Below are positions 63,261 to 64,000 of a DNA stretch of 64,000 bases, piece by piece. The stretch's first letter is position 1. Every line of letters begins with the position of its first letter. Location: the NCBI GenBank assembly GCA_029255685.2, contig CM055316.2:75018861-75082860 (forward strand), given 5' to 3'. The translations under genes and the position numbers were made by a program. The notes below the pieces were generated by a model. That model saw only the letters and a program-made list of their open reading frames with translations. It ran no database searches and was not told where the DNA came from. Origin of the DNA: Silene conica. Its lineage: Eukaryota > Streptophyta > Magnoliopsida > Caryophyllales > Caryophyllaceae.

Positions 63261-64000
63261 TTTATTATCCTACTGTTTATTTGGAAAAGATCTTAAAAAA
63301 ATAAGGGTAAAATGACAATTTTACCTCTTCATTAAAGAGTAAGGGGTCAATATCATTTTGATAGAGTGAGGGATAGTTGAACGATTAGGGTAATATTAAT
63401 AATTCATTCATTAACATGCTAAATTTAGAAGGAGGAAAATTGATTTGGAATAAATTTTAAAAAATTATAATAAAAATTGGAATAAGATGTAATTAATAGT
63501 AAAGGATGATTATTCATCACTTAGAACGAGCCAGAGTCAATTTCACCGCAATCTCATTGGTCATTCCCGACTCGAAAGTAGTGAATTTGTACCCAATTAC
63601 ACGCGTTGATTCCAACGGCCAGTCAATCGGGAGAAGTTGGACAAGTCAAAAATGCTAAAGCGGAAAAGGTGTCAATATATCATGAGAGGAGTATTTAAAG
63701 CTTTTCCATTCAAAAGGATTAAAGCATTGTGAGGAATATCTCTTAATTCACAAAAGCAACAAACCATTTTTGCAAAACTCCATTGTTGATAATATGGGCG
63801 AATATGGTATCATGATGGTGTGACATATATTTTGACATGGATTCCACGGTTTACAAACGCCTTCTTTGGTATTCTTGCGTGTCGTGAATAATTAATGAAT
63901 ATGATTAATTGGATCTTCATTGGGGACGAAGGATGGTAGAGCGCAATATCTTGCAAGTGGTACTATAACTTACGCAGGAATCAAACATATCAAGCGCGGT
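63261..64000. other. Right-edge intergenic sequence
   Basis: AT-rich, becoming more balanced after 63530. GGAGTATTTAAAGC near 63690 resembles a TATA region and may precede a gene beyond the window. No ORF could be supported. Confidence 0.35.

Overview
The window is nuclear DNA of a flowering plant: GT-AG introns in every long gene, a eukaryotic tRNA-Gly, a PR-10 gene, a Sec24 COPII gene, and a dense mix of plant transposons (Helitrons, MULEs, TRIMs, MITEs, LINEs, Copia). The gene complement fits a eudicot. The AT-rich intergenic style suggests Caryophyllales, but that is a weak inference.

Layout. 1-3677 is an almost uninterrupted AAT microsatellite, followed by a degenerate 20-25 bp minisatellite. 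5906-7327 is a two-exon PR-10/Bet v 1-type gene (+). 8.2-11.7 kb holds Helitrons. 12.4-27.8 kb is a tandem cluster of ACS10/ACS12-like aminotransferase genes (+): a truncated first-exon copy cut off by a LINE, an intact 478-aa copy and an intact 473-aa copy. The two intact copies are separated by a complete TRIM, two inverted Helitrons and a Pack-MULE-like element. 28.6-30.7 kb holds a MITE and a MULE. 31457-35659 is a TPX2-like gene (+) of about 12 exons. 37361-50524 is a 24-exon Sec24 gene (-), convergent with it. From 51.5 kb on there are only mobile elements: a LINE split by a MULE that itself holds Helitrons, a 3.1 kb solo LTR full of internal tandem repeats, a Copia integrase remnant, and MITEs.

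Function. The genes are ordinary housekeeping or defence genes and do not form a pathway. PR-10 proteins bind small ligands in the cytosol. ACS10/12-type proteins are PLP-dependent aminotransferases rather than true ACC synthases. TPX2-like proteins act on spindle microtubules. Sec24 selects cargo at ER exit.

I found no new multi-gene system. The most informative observations are structural: a paralogous empty site that fixes both ends of a Helitron to the base, a Tyr-to-Phe change at a cofactor-contacting position in one ACS-like paralog, a MULE that appears to carry a trihelix transcription factor fragment, an intron made almost wholly of a MITE, and a large repeat-bearing solo LTR. Exon borders were placed by hand from splice signals and reading frame. 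No alignment or database search was run.
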